From contig JAEZZY010000001.1 of NCBI GenBank assembly GCA_023418315.1, forward strand, positions 1 to 56,299: a DNA stretch of 56,299 nucleotides, written 5' to 3'. Under the pieces are notes generated by a model. That model was given only the letters and a program-made list of their open reading frames with translations. It made no database searches and had not been told where the DNA came from. Made by a program: the position numbers and the translations under genes. Below, piece after piece: positions 25,413 to 34,406 of this stretch. This DNA comes from Bacteroidota bacterium. GTDB taxonomy: Bacteria > Bacteroidota > Bacteroidia > Chitinophagales > Chitinophagaceae. Each line of letters begins with the position of its first letter. Position 1 is the first letter of the stretch.

Positions 25413-26945
25413 ATGAAAAGGAAACTCTTATGCACCTTTTTTTTCGCTTGTTTAGGCTTTTACGTGAAAGCGAACAATGTGAACATTACCAATATTTCCG
25501 TATCGGGGGGAAGTGTCAGCTTTAATCTCTCTTGGGAAAACAGTTGGAACAGTACGAACAATATAGATACGCTTTACCCCAATAACTGGGATGCGGTATG
25601 GATATTCGTAAAACTACAGAGCGATGCCACCAATCTCTGGAGTCATCAAAACCTGGCGCAAACGGGGCATTCCGTAACAGGTGGGGGTGCGCCGCTCACC
25701 ATCGAATCTCAGCCTGACAGTATGGGTGTATTTATCCGCCGTACCAACCCCGGTCATGGCAGCATCAGCAATGCCAGCGTTACCCTTGCTCTCGGTGCGT
25801 TACCCTCCGGCACTACTTTTAACGTAAAGGTATTCGGCATCGAAATGGTACATATCCCCTCAGGTAGTTTCTGGCTGGGTGATGGCAATACTGCCGGCGC
25901 TACCACCTCTTTTGCCAATCAACTTATTACTGCCACTACTCAGACAAACGGTTTATCCGCAAGCGCTCTGTATTCCGGCAGCCCTGCCGTACCTGGCACA
26001 TTCCCTATGGGTACTAATGCTTTTTATACCATGAAGTATGAAACTACCTACGAACAGGCAGCAGACTTCCTTAATACCCTCACCTACGACCAGCAGGCAC
26101 AACATTTCAGAAGTGCAGCGCCCAATGCAGCGAGCAATACTACCATCTTCAATACCGGTGCCTCGCAATGGACGGCTACTAATTACCTGCGTATAGAAAC
26201 ACCCGGCGTGAACAATACCACACCTGCGGTAGTAGGCGTGAATTATAATGGCAACAGCGTATTTAATGAAGGAGATGACGGGCGCGATGTAGCTTGTGTG
26301 AGTTTCAGCACCTATAATATGCTGGCTTATCTCGACTGGACAGGGCTACGCCCGATGACCGAAATGGAATACGAAAAAATATGCCGTGGCACACGCCTGA
26401 ACGGAAACGCGGTAGCTTCCCTGCAAAATGAATATGCCTGGGGCACCACAACGATCGCGCATTACTGGGCCAATAGCATGACCGCCAAAGACTCCTCCAC
26501 CGAACGATATGTGGGTACCGTGGTTGATGGACGTAGTTATACGATGAATCAGAATTACGTCACCGCATGGCCATCAGGAGTGCGCCCCGCCCGCGTAGGC
26601 GTATTTGCCGAAGGCGCTACAGGAAGGGCTTCTTCGGGAGCGGGATTCTATGGCAATATGAACCTGGGCGATAATGCCGGTGAATTTGTAATCTGCATAG
26701 GCACCAACGGCGTGGGCTATACTGCCGAGCTGGGCGATGGCATCTTGGATGTAAATTCTATGGCAAACCAAACTACATGGCCTGCCCCTAACTCCAATAC
26801 CGGTCTTGGCTACAGAGGCGGATATTATTATTGCACCAATAATAATCAATCAACAGTTTTCACAAGGGTATCCAACAGAGCGCATGTAAATACTACATCA
26901 CTTGATGGTAATCAGTATGCCGTAGGCGTGAGAGGTGTGCGTTAA
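25413..26945 (+). CDS. Secreted protein with formylglycine-generating-enzyme (SUMF1/FGE-sulfatase) domain
   Basis: Protein of 510 residues with signal peptide (about 1-20, ending GFYVKA). An Ig-like beta domain follows (about 21-145), then an FGE-sulfatase fold (about 147-510): MVHIPSGSFWLGDGN, GLRPMTEMEYEKICRG, NAGEFVICIGTNG and a C-terminal VGVRGVR. True FGE enzymes use a pair of cysteines for copper; no such pair is apparent, so it is probably a structural or lectin-like relative (as with gliding and PorX-related proteins) rather than an active sulfatase activator. No T9SS tail is present. Together with the next gene, 99 bases downstream, it may form a surface-protein operon. Confidence 0.8.
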   Translation: MKRKLLCTFFFACLGFYVKANNVNITNISVSGGSVSFNLSWENSWNSTNNIDTLYPNNWDAVWIFVKLQSDATNLWSHQNLAQTGHSVTGGGAPLTIESQPDSMGVFIRRTNPGHGSISNASVTLALGALPSGTTFNVKVFGIEMVHIPSGSFWLGDGNTAGATTSFANQLITATTQTNGLSASALYSGSPAVPGTFPMGTNAFYTMKYETTYEQAADFLNTLTYDQQAQHFRSAAPNAASNTTIFNTGASQWTATNYLRIETPGVNNTTPAVVGVNYNGNSVFNEGDDGRDVACVSFSTYNMLAYLDWTGLRPMTEMEYEKICRGTRLNGNAVASLQNEYAWGTTTIAHYWANSMTAKDSSTERYVGTVVDGRSYTMNQNYVTAWPSGVRPARVGVFAEGATGRASSGAGFYGNMNLGDNAGEFVICIGTNGVGYTAELGDGILDVNSMANQTTWPAPNSNTGLGYRGGYYYCTNNNQSTVFTRVSNRAHVNTTSLDGNQYAVGVRGVR

Positions 26946-27044
26946 TTCCATCATTCGAAAAACTAAACGGCATAGGCAAAGTATGAAGCCACAAAGCACA
27001 AACTCTTTGCCTCTGCCATTTCTTAAAGGCAAAAAAAATAAATC

Positions 27045-28145
27045 ATGAGCAATCTGATGAGGTTACCGTTCCGTTCTTGCAAAGGCCGGCTTTGGAGCAT
27101 AGCTTTGCTGCTTTCCTGTACGGCTTCGGCGCAAGACACCATGATGTACCGAGGAGGGTTTTACGATGGCTATCATTCGGCTATGCAAACAGGTTTTAGC
27201 CCATCCATCCTTACCCATTTCAGCCCCTATACCGGCGGCGGCGGCGATGGTTATGCGCATATTGCGTTGCAGCAATACACCCCTGCCACACTCACCGGAC
27301 AAAGCATCTATATGGGTGGCTATGGCGATGGGTATGCTGCCGTGGAGCAGCATAATTTCACCCCTCTTGCACTGAGCGGGCAAAGCATGTATATAGGCGG
27401 CAATGGCGATGGTTATAGCACTGTTGCACAGCAAAACTTTACGCCTGCTATGCTCCCCCAATACAATATGTATATGGGAAGCACCAGTGATGGCTATGCG
27501 TCTTTGCAGCAAAGCCTGTTCACGCCCGGTTATCTTACTCATTTTACCCCCTATGCGGGCGGACAAGGAGATGGATATGCCGGTACGTTAATTATAGGTG
27601 TGGTGTTGCCCGTGAAATTGATTTCTTTCGACGGGAAGATTACCGATAACGGAAATTTGCTGGAATGGAAGGTAAGCATGGAAAAAGATTTAAAATCCTA
27701 CGGCTTGCAGAAAAGCAACACCGGCAATTATTTTCAAGCCATCCATACCAAAGCTGTAAGCGGCAATTCCGAAAGGGAAAAAACCTATCAATATCTGGAT
27801 ACCGATCCTTATGAAGGAACAAATTACTATCGCTTGCAAATAAATAACCTCAACGAAAAAGCGGAGTATAGTAACGTGGTGTTGCTGGTGTATAAAAAAG
27901 GCGGAGAAGCTATTAGCATCTACCCCAATCCCGCACAGGATCTGCTTACCCTCCAATACAAACTGAACGAAAAAGCGATGGTACGGATCACCGATATGAA
28001 AGGAAGCATTCTAAGCCAGCAACCGCTGGATGCAGCTACCACTACCTTACAGATTCCTGTGGGTCATCTGGCGCAAGGGATGTATCTGCTTCAAGTGTCT
28101 GCCGGAGAAAATTTCAATAAATCTATCCGCTTTATCAAGCAATAA
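27045..28145 (+). CDS. T9SS cargo protein with 27-residue GGxGDGY repeats
   Basis: Secreted protein of 366 residues. The signal peptide spans about 1-30 (ending ASAQ). From Y35 there are five complete 27-residue repeats of the form YxGGxGDGYxxxxQxxFTPxxL and a sixth partial copy (to about residue 180). A beta-sandwich (VVLPVKLISFDGKITDNG) and a type A T9SS sorting domain (about 295-366, ISIYPNPAQDLLTLQY ... GMYLLQVSAG) follow. The Gly-Asp-rich repeats suggest Ca2+-binding or a stacked beta structure, but neither is proven. Located 99 bases after the FGE-like gene with a terminator after the stop. Confidence 0.82.
   Translation: MSNLMRLPFRSCKGRLWSIALLLSCTASAQDTMMYRGGFYDGYHSAMQTGFSPSILTHFSPYTGGGGDGYAHIALQQYTPATLTGQSIYMGGYGDGYAAVEQHNFTPLALSGQSMYIGGNGDGYSTVAQQNFTPAMLPQYNMYMGSTSDGYASLQQSLFTPGYLTHFTPYAGGQGDGYAGTLIIGVVLPVKLISFDGKITDNGNLLEWKVSMEKDLKSYGLQKSNTGNYFQAIHTKAVSGNSEREKTYQYLDTDPYEGTNYYRLQINNLNEKAEYSNVVLLVYKKGGEAISIYPNPAQDLLTLQYKLNEKAMVRITDMKGSILSQQPLDAATTTLQIPVGHLAQGMYLLQVSAGENFNKSIRFIKQ
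27147..27584 (+). repeat. 81-base tandem coding repeat (27 codons)
   Basis: Five complete units of exactly 27 codons (27147-27551) and a sixth of 11 codons. The protein motif is kept while the DNA differs between units, so the array is old rather than a recent slip. Confidence 0.85.
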
Positions 28146-28180
28146 TATTTCATCAAAGAATGTGTAATTGGTGAATTAAT

Positions 28181-28212
28181 AAAGCCGGGCTATTCTTAGC
28201 CTGGCTTTTTTT
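28181..28212 (+). terminator. Rho-independent terminator after the 27-residue repeat gene
   Basis: AAAGCCGGGCTA, loop TTCT, TAGCCTGGCTTT with one G-T pair, followed by TTTT. It starts 36 bases after the stop codon. Confidence 0.8.
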
Positions 28213-28264
28213 AATGGTTTAATAAAGCTTGTTTTTTTCGCTCCTAAAGCGTTTCGGTACGGCT

Positions 28265-30124
28265 TTATTTTATCACTATTCGTTGCAGTGCTTTATCGCC
28301 TTTCTTGTTGTGCAGCTCTATAAAATAAGTGCCGGATGCCAGTTGTGGAAGACGGATGTGGCTGATTGCCTGTGCTTCCCGGAGTTCAAAAACCGTAGCG
28401 CCGGTGATGCTCTTCATCAACGCATGATTGGCTGCTATATTATTTTCTAAGGTGATGGTTTCGCCGGCACCGGCCGGGTTGGGATAGATTTTTACAACGG
28501 TAGCATTTCCGGTAACATCCCTCACAGAAGTAGGAATAAGCGTGCTTTTTCGGGCAATATAGTTCAGCTTGGTAGGGATGGGAGGCCCACTCAGCCCTAC
28601 GGAGTAGAAGCCATTTATAAACTTGCCGCCGATGATTAATTCGTTTTTAAATAAAATCATTTTATGAATGGCATTATCCACCCAGAACCAGTTGTGAGTC
28701 TGATATACGTCCACTGAGTTTTCAATGCTGTTCATAAGTCCGAGTATATGAAAATGCCCTGCTGCTAAAAATGTATCTCCCTGTGCTGCAACGGTGTTGA
28801 TGGCGGTGGAGTCATTAACCGAATAGTACAGGCTTTCCAGGATAGGAGATTGGTGCAACGGCAGCCAGTCATTTCCGGAGAGTTTGTGGATCAGATTAGA
28901 GTCCGTAGGGAATGTTTTTTTGCAAACGGCGTAAATAGAATCTTTGAATTTCCCTATATCCATCACTTCATTTTTGATAGAAGTGGCAAACGTTTCGAAG
29001 CCGTTGGAGGTTGTCCATTTAATAATATTCACCGTGTCGTTCAGCACAGAGAAATTTCCGCCGAGAAGCAAAGCTCCGTTATGTTCTTCCAGCGTATTCA
29101 CATGCCCGTTTACGATGCCGCCGGCATTGGGCAGGTAGCCCCACATGGCGCCATCCCATTTGGCTATATTCACCTCCATCATAGCGGCGCATATATCAAA
29201 ATCGCCCGCTGCGTATAACTCTCCGTTATACACGATAAGGTCTTTTACGGTGCCATAGGTGCAACCTGCTGCATGCCAGGCATTGCCATCCCAGTAAGCC
29301 ACATTATTTACCGCTGTACTGCCTGCCATAGAGAATGCCCCACCCACATAGATATTCCCCTGAAATTCCTGAATGGCATACACCGGTCCGTTTACACCGC
29401 CGCCGAGGTCGTGCCAGGTATAGATGCCGTTGTTTTCGGTGATATAGGCAATATTGCCCACCTGCACACTGCTGTCCGCTTCAGTGAAGCTGCCGCCTAC
29501 ATAGAGCTTATCACCTGCATCATTCACATATAATTCATTCACTTCGCCATTTGTGCCCTTGCCCAGCGGCTCTGTGGTGCGGGTGGTGAGTGGTCCGTAA
29601 GCGGGTTGTATCCATGCCAGTTCATCCGTGGTAAATCCGTAATCATTCGCCCACAAATTCAGTTGGGGATAGTTCATTTCGCGCACATAGGCGAGGTTGG
29701 TCTTTGCCGCTATCATACGGGATACTGGCTCATAGCCCGTAGCTTTTATCAAATAACCAACGGCGCAAAAATTATCATAGGCATCAATAAAAATAGGCGT
29801 GCGATAGGCATACCGGTCGTTTATAGGAAAATTGCCTTGCAACCGATAATCATGCAACCGGTCCAGCGCCGTCAATCGGTTGGCTTTTTGCATAGGCGAA
29901 AGATGTGCGGTACTGCGGCTACGAAGGGTTTGCTCTACCAAAGAAAGATGGAGCTGAATCCATTCGCGGTCGGTATAGTGCGCCGTGGGCAATGAAGGAA
30001 TAGGGGGAAGGTCTTTCTGCTCTGTCCAGCATTTGTTGATGGTAACCAGTTGGCTATATACATCGCTTTTTGCATAGCCGGTCAGGCAAAACAACATCAG
30101 GAAAATAAAATTCAGGATTTTCAT
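28265..30124 (-). CDS. T9SS cargo protein with propeller-like repeats
   Basis: Secreted protein of 619 residues. The signal peptide spans about 1-18 (ending GYA). An N-terminal helical domain (about 20-175) with the motif YDNFCAVGYLIKATGYEPVS is often seen in front of repeat domains in Chitinophagaceae proteins. Residues 190-520 hold repeats containing YVGGSFTEAD, YVGGAFSMAGS and LLGGNFSVLND, a delta-60/kelch-like propeller pattern. The C-terminus (about 545-619: VVKIYPNPAGAGETITL ... GTYFIELHNK) is a T9SS type A sorting domain. Its function is unknown. Convergent with the preceding repeat protein. Confidence 0.82.
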   Translation of the reverse strand: MKILNFIFLMLFCLTGYAKSDVYSQLVTINKCWTEQKDLPPIPSLPTAHYTDREWIQLHLSLVEQTLRSRSTAHLSPMQKANRLTALDRLHDYRLQGNFPINDRYAYRTPIFIDAYDNFCAVGYLIKATGYEPVSRMIAAKTNLAYVREMNYPQLNLWANDYGFTTDELAWIQPAYGPLTTRTTEPLGKGTNGEVNELYVNDAGDKLYVGGSFTEADSSVQVGNIAYITENNGIYTWHDLGGGVNGPVYAIQEFQGNIYVGGAFSMAGSTAVNNVAYWDGNAWHAAGCTYGTVKDLIVYNGELYAAGDFDICAAMMEVNIAKWDGAMWGYLPNAGGIVNGHVNTLEEHNGALLLGGNFSVLNDTVNIIKWTTSNGFETFATSIKNEVMDIGKFKDSIYAVCKKTFPTDSNLIHKLSGNDWLPLHQSPILESLYYSVNDSTAINTVAAQGDTFLAAGHFHILGLMNSIENSVDVYQTHNWFWVDNAIHKMILFKNELIIGGKFINGFYSVGLSGPPIPTKLNYIARKSTLIPTSVRDVTGNATVVKIYPNPAGAGETITLENNIAANHALMKSITGATVFELREAQAISHIRLPQLASGTYFIELHNKKGDKALQRIVIK

Positions 30125-30288
30125 ACGTGTCTGTTTTTTTGGCGTTACTTAATAATATAAAGACGACCGCCGCGGGGGCATCGTTGGCGCAAGGGTAAAA
30201 TTAAAATCTGTTCTGCTTGGGTAAGGGGAAGAAAAAGCATGCCTTTAAAAAATTTTCGAAACTCGTCTGCACATTCCAAATTAAAGGC

Positions 30289-30296
30289 TATATTTG
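30289..30296 (+). promoter_or_regulatory. Bacteroidota -7 box for the XRE-S24 regulator
   Basis: TATATTTG matches TAnnTTTG, 33 bases before the ATG at 30329. It lies downstream of an alternative ATG (30239), which supports the later start. Confidence 0.45.
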
Positions 30297-30328
30297 ACTA
30301 TTATAATGACTACATAAAGCTACTAATA

Positions 30329-31144
30329 ATGTCTAAATCCGTTCCGAATTACTGGGCTACGAATATCCGCCATCTGCGCCGTCGCAAACGTCTCAGCCAG
30401 GATGAAATGGCTTTTAGCCTCAATGTATCGCGCTCTAAGCTGAATGCCCATGAAAACGGACAAACCATCAACCCCACCGTGGAAGATTTGGTCAATTTTT
30501 CCTCCTACTTCAAGCTCAGCATTGATAACCTCATCAAGACGGATCTTTCCAAGCTGTCGGAAGTAAAACTTCGGGAACTGGAAGCAGGTAATGATATATT
30601 CACCACCGGCACGCAGCTACGCATCCTTGCCACTACCGTCAATGCTCAAAACAAGGAAAATATAGAGTACGTATCACAAAAAGCAAAGGCAGGCTATCTC
30701 TCCGGCTATAGCGATCCGGAATATATTAATAAGCTGCCCGTATTCAATATGCCCCATCTGCCGCAAGACCGCAAATACCGGATGTTCCCCACCGTAGGCG
30801 ATAGCATGTACCCTATACCCGAAAATGCGCTGGTCATAGGCAGGTATGTGGACGACTGGAACAGCATCAAAGAGGGAACGCCCTGCCTGGTCATTACTAA
30901 AGATGACGGCATCGTTTTCAAGCTCGTAACCAATAAAATAAAAACCGATCGCAGCTTATTGCTTGCCTCACTCAATAGTGTTTACAGCCCCTATGAAGTG
31001 CCCGTAGAAAACGTAATAGAGATATGGCAGTTTGTAAACTACCTTGCCGATACCTTGCCCGAAGGAGAAATGTCCTTGCTGGAGCTATCGCGCACCGTGC
31101 AGGAAATGAAGATGGAACTGAAAAGACTGACGGAGCGTACATGA
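30329..31144 (+). CDS. XRE-family regulator with S24 (LexA/CI-like) self-cleavage domain
   Basis: Regulator of 271 residues (from M at 30329). The HTH_3 DNA-binding domain is at about 10-65 (LRRRKRLSQDEMAFSLNVS RSKLNAHENG). The C-terminal S24 domain has the nucleophile S159 in TVGDSMYP, general base K198 in VFKLV, and an Ala-Gly cleavage pair A121-G122 in KAKAGYLSGY. All three parts needed for LexA/CI-type autocleavage are present. A C-terminal helix (about 245-271) may dimerise. Such proteins are common in Bacteroidota; targets and inducing signal are unknown, though the downstream gene is rarA (a replication-stress gene). The frame opens 30 codons earlier, but the -7 box favours the chosen start. 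Confidence 0.85.
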   Translation: MSKSVPNYWATNIRHLRRRKRLSQDEMAFSLNVSRSKLNAHENGQTINPTVEDLVNFSSYFKLSIDNLIKTDLSKLSEVKLRELEAGNDIFTTGTQLRILATTVNAQNKENIEYVSQKAKAGYLSGYSDPEYINKLPVFNMPHLPQDRKYRMFPTVGDSMYPIPENALVIGRYVDDWNSIKEGTPCLVITKDDGIVFKLVTNKIKTDRSLLLASLNSVYSPYEVPVENVIEIWQFVNYLADTLPEGEMSLLELSRTVQEMKMELKRLTERT

Positions 31145-31304
31145 CCGTATAGGCTATCCTCAGGGTAAATTGCACCGGCAACCCATCGCATACCCTTACT
31201 CCCTTTGCACGAAAATCACCTTGTGCCCTTTTCCTTCGTAAACGCTATCAACGGATTTTATACCAGCGTCTAATTTGCAATTATTATAAGCAAACAAACA
31301 CATT

Positions 31305-32576
31305 ATGGCAAAAGAGCAATACAAACCACTGGCAGAGCGGATGCGCCCGCAGATTTTAGAAGAATATGTAGGGCAAGAACATCTTGTGGGCGAAGGCAAA
31401 GTGCTGGAGCAGATGATAAAAAACAAAACGCCTCATTCCATTATTTTCTGGGGACCGCCCGGCGTAGGAAAAACTACTCTGGCACAGATTATCGCACACG
31501 CGCTGGAAATGGTTTTCTTTACCCTTAGCGCTATAGACAGTGGCGTGAAAGAAGTGCGCGCAGTAATAGACAATGCTAAAAAATCAGGTCATGCCCTATT
31601 GTTTATTGATGAAATACACCGTTTTAATAAAGCACAGCAAGACAGTCTGCTGGGTGCTGTAGAGAAAGGCATCATTACGCTCATTGGCGCTACTACGGAA
31701 AATCCTTCCTTTGAAGTAATCGGTGCCTTGCTCAGCCGCTGCCAGGTGTATGTGTTAGCGCCTTTGACGGAAGAACACCTGAAAACCATTGTGCACCATG
31801 CACTGATGCATGATGTATATCTGAAACAGGAAACGATAGTGGTAAAGGAATGGGAAGCCTTGCTAAAGCTTAGCGGCGGCGATGCCAGAAGGCTGCTGAA
31901 CTTGCTGGAGCTCATTGTGGCATCGTTACCGGCAGATGATAAGAACATCACCGATGCCTATGTGCAGGATATTGTGCAGCGCAAAATGGCTTTGTATGAT
32001 AAAACCGGCGAACAGCATTATGATATTATTTCTGCGTTTATAAAATCCATCCGCGGCAGCGACCCCAATGCAGCAGTTTATTACCTCGCAAGGATGATAG
32101 AGGGTGGGGAAGACCCCAAATTCATTGCCCGAAGAATGGTGATCCTCGCCAGTGAAGACATAGGCAATGCCAACCCCAATGCGTTGCTGCTGGCTACCAC
32201 CACGTTTCAGGCGGTGGAGCTGATCGGCTATCCCGAATGCCGTATCATCCTATCCCAATGCGTTACCTATCTGGCAGCATCTCCTAAAAGCAATGCGGCC
32301 TATAGGGCAATCAATCAAGCGCAGAGTTTAGTGAAAGAAACCGGAGATTTATCCATTCCCTTGCATATACGCAATGCGCCTACGAAGCTGATGAAAAACA
32401 TGGATTATGGAAAAGGCTATCAATATGCGCACGACTATGCAGGGAATTTTGCAACACAGGAATTTTTACCTGAAAAAATTGCCGGCACTAAACTTTACGA
32501 TCCCGGTGATAATGCGGCAGAAGATCGCCTGCGCGCCTATCTAAAACATTGCTGGAAAGAAAAGTATGGATATTAG
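31305..32576 (+). CDS. rarA: Replication-associated recombination protein A (RarA/MgsA)
   Basis: AAA+ ATPase of 423 residues related to clamp loaders, acting at stalled replication forks. Walker A is WGPPGVGKTT (49-58), Walker B LLFIDEIHRFNKAQQD, sensor 1 LIGATTENPSFE, and the arginine-finger region follows in LLSRCQVY. The C-terminal tetramerisation part (AARMIEGGEDPKFIARRMVI-type motif and NAYRAINQAQ-like stretch) is complete. Convergent with sucC, with a shared terminator. Confidence 0.95.
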   Translation: MAKEQYKPLAERMRPQILEEYVGQEHLVGEGKVLEQMIKNKTPHSIIFWGPPGVGKTTLAQIIAHALEMVFFTLSAIDSGVKEVRAVIDNAKKSGHALLFIDEIHRFNKAQQDSLLGAVEKGIITLIGATTENPSFEVIGALLSRCQVYVLAPLTEEHLKTIVHHALMHDVYLKQETIVVKEWEALLKLSGGDARRLLNLLELIVASLPADDKNITDAYVQDIVQRKMALYDKTGEQHYDIISAFIKSIRGSDPNAAVYYLARMIEGGEDPKFIARRMVILASEDIGNANPNALLLATTTFQAVELIGYPECRIILSQCVTYLAASPKSNAAYRAINQAQSLVKETGDLSIPLHIRNAPTKLMKNMDYGKGYQYAHDYAGNFATQEFLPEKIAGTKLYDPGDNAAEDRLRAYLKHCWKEKYGY

Positions 32577-32643
32577 TTGCCAACGTTCGTTAGGAGGAGT
32601 AAACGAGACTTTTTCAGTAGTATGCAGTTACCTATAAAAATCA

Positions 32644-32673
32644 AATAAGCGCGACAATCCTGCCGCGCTTATT
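32644..32673. terminator. Bidirectional terminator between rarA and sucC
   Basis: AATAAGCGCG, 10-base loop, CGCGCTTATT: a perfect 10-bp stem. T-rich tracts follow on both strands (CTATCTTTTT on plus, TGATTTTTAT on minus). Confidence 0.75.
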
Positions 32674-32695
32674 CTATCTTTTTAAAAGTGTTGTT

Positions 32696-33913
32696 TTATC
32701 CTTTCACTGCTTTTTGAACGGCCTCAGCAGCTTCGCTCAGCAATACTGCCGACTGCACATGAAGTCCGCTTTCGTCAATCAGTTTTTTCGCCTCTTCCGC
32801 ATTAGTTCCTTGCAGGCGCACAATGATGGGGATATTGATATTTCCTAATTTTTTATAGGCTTCAATTACACCGGCAGCTACACGGTCGCAACGAACAATA
32901 CCGCCGAAGATGTTGATCAGGATTGCTTTTACATTCGGGTCTTTCAGAATGATGCGGAAACCGGCTTCTACCGTTTGCGCATTGGCGCTGCCGCCCACGT
33001 CCAGGAAGTTGGCGGGTTCGCCGCCTGCCAGTTTGATCATATCCATCGTAGCCATAGCCAAGCCTGCACCATTTACCATACAACCTACATTGCCGTCCAG
33101 TTTCACATAGTTCAGATTATGTTCGCCGGCTTCCACTTCTGTAGGGTCTTCCTCGCTTTTATCGCGCATATCTGCGAGATCAGGGTGGCGCATCAATGCA
33201 TTGTCGTCAATATTCATTTTACAGTCCACCGCATACACTTTATCATCTGCAGATTTAAACAAAGGATTGATTTCCAGCATAGAGCAATCCAAGCCTACAT
33301 AGGCATTGTACAGATTGGTTACAAATTTCGTCATGTGCTTAAATGCTTCTCCGCTCAAGCCGAAATTGAATGCGATTTTACGTGCCTGAAATCCTTGCAA
33401 GGGAAGGTTAGGCTCTACCCATTCTTTAAAAATTTTATCGGGTGTGTGATGTGCTACTTCTTCAATATCCATACCGCCTTCTGTGCTATACATGATCACA
33501 TTTTTCTTTTTCTCGCGGTCCATCAGTATAGAAAGGTAAAATTCTTTGCGCTCGCTCGGCCCGTCGAAATACATATCCTGCGCTACGAGAATCTTATTTA
33601 CCTTTTTTCCTGCTTCACCGGTTTGGATGGTTACAAGCGTATTGCCTAAAATATTCTTGGCTACGGTTTCTATCTCTTCACGGCTTTTCACCACTTGTAC
33701 GCCATGTTGTTCCGGCGCTTCTTTCATCGTTCCTTTACCGCGACCACCGGCATGTATTTGCGCCTTTACTACGGCGAATTTAGTACCGTTATCCACCGCC
33801 ATTTGCTGATAGGCTTTCACGGCATCATCGGCATTATCTACCGCTATACCGCCCTGTGCAGGCACATTATATCGTTTTAATAATTCTTTGGCTTGATATT
33901 CATGGAGGTTCAT
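32696..33913 (-). CDS. sucC: Succinyl-CoA ligase (ADP/GDP-forming) beta subunit
   Basis: Beta subunit of succinyl-CoA synthetase, 405 residues (E. coli SucC has 388), making ATP or GTP in the citric acid cycle together with SucD. The N-terminus MNLHEYQAKELLKRYNVPAQ starts the ATP-grasp domain, and KAQIHAGGRGK is the nucleotide loop. The C-terminal ligase domain has GGIVRCDRVAAGV and the power-helix region FLDVGGSAN. sucD is not adjacent, which is usual in Bacteroidota. The region before the start carries TATCTTCG, one base off the -7 consensus. Confidence 0.97.
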   Translation of the reverse strand: MNLHEYQAKELLKRYNVPAQGGIAVDNADDAVKAYQQMAVDNGTKFAVVKAQIHAGGRGKGTMKEAPEQHGVQVVKSREEIETVAKNILGNTLVTIQTGEAGKKVNKILVAQDMYFDGPSERKEFYLSILMDREKKKNVIMYSTEGGMDIEEVAHHTPDKIFKEWVEPNLPLQGFQARKIAFNFGLSGEAFKHMTKFVTNLYNAYVGLDCSMLEINPLFKSADDKVYAVDCKMNIDDNALMRHPDLADMRDKSEEDPTEVEAGEHNLNYVKLDGNVGCMVNGAGLAMATMDMIKLAGGEPANFLDVGGSANAQTVEAGFRIILKDPNVKAILINIFGGIVRCDRVAAGVIEAYKKLGNINIPIIVRLQGTNAEEAKKLIDESGLHVQSAVLLSEAAEAVQKAVKG

Positions 33914-33983
33914 GCTATAAAAAATTTGGCGCGAAGATAACTTATTTGAAAGATTATGCGGGAGAGGAAATTTTTCAACGTCT

Positions 33984-34032
33984 GGAATTCAAATTTCAAA
34001 TTCCCAAAAAACAAAATTCAACATCCAAAATC
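33984..34032 (-). repeat. Dispersed A+T-rich intergenic repeat, copy 2
   Basis: The reverse complement shares GGATGTTGAATTTTG and GGAATTTGAAA, in the same order, with 8567-8610 between trpS and the kinase gene. Confidence 0.5.
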
Positions 34033-34081
34033 CAAAAGCTGTCAGGCACAATATTTTAGCAAAAACAAAAAAAATCTGTTT

Positions 34082-34273
34082 ATGAAAAGTTCAAGATTAT
34101 GGACCTATGCGATATTGGGTATTATAGGTGGTCTCTTGTTTGAGAATAAATTTCTGCGAGTACAACAGGATGTCAAGGAAAAACGTTATGCGCTCAAGGA
34201 GAGAAAACAGGCGTTGCAAAAGGAAGCCGGGAGGTTAAAAAGAAAACTGGCGAAGGCGACTGAGCGAGGGTAA
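34082..34273 (+). CDS. Small membrane-anchored coiled-coil protein
   Basis: Peptide of 63 residues. Residues 5-20 (RLWTYAILGIIGGLLF) form one short membrane segment, followed by a charged helix (about 25-60) rich in Lys, Glu and Arg with heptad spacing. The ATG at 34082 is chosen over the in-frame ATG at 33956, since the upstream part is the dispersed repeat. No family recognised and no clear ribosome binding site, so it may not be a real gene. Confidence 0.4.
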   Translation: MKSSRLWTYAILGIIGGLLFENKFLRVQQDVKEKRYALKERKQALQKEAGRLKRKLAKATERG

Positions 34274-34406
34274 TGAGGATTGGTTATTTCTATAGTAGGG
34301 AGGAGTAGCAAGCTGATTCGTTTGTAGAAAATATTAAAACAACATCGCAACTTAAATCCATCAAGCTGCGATGCTTATTCAAATCTCAAAAAACGCCCAC
34401 TGCCCA

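Noticed and set aside
27147..27584. Regular 81-base spacing that might suggest a CRISPR array
   Set aside because: The spacing is within an open frame, units are protein repeats, and there are no identical DNA repeats with unique spacers.
32975..33649. 224-codon plus-strand frame inside sucC
   Set aside because: Shadow of the well-supported sucC gene on the other strand.
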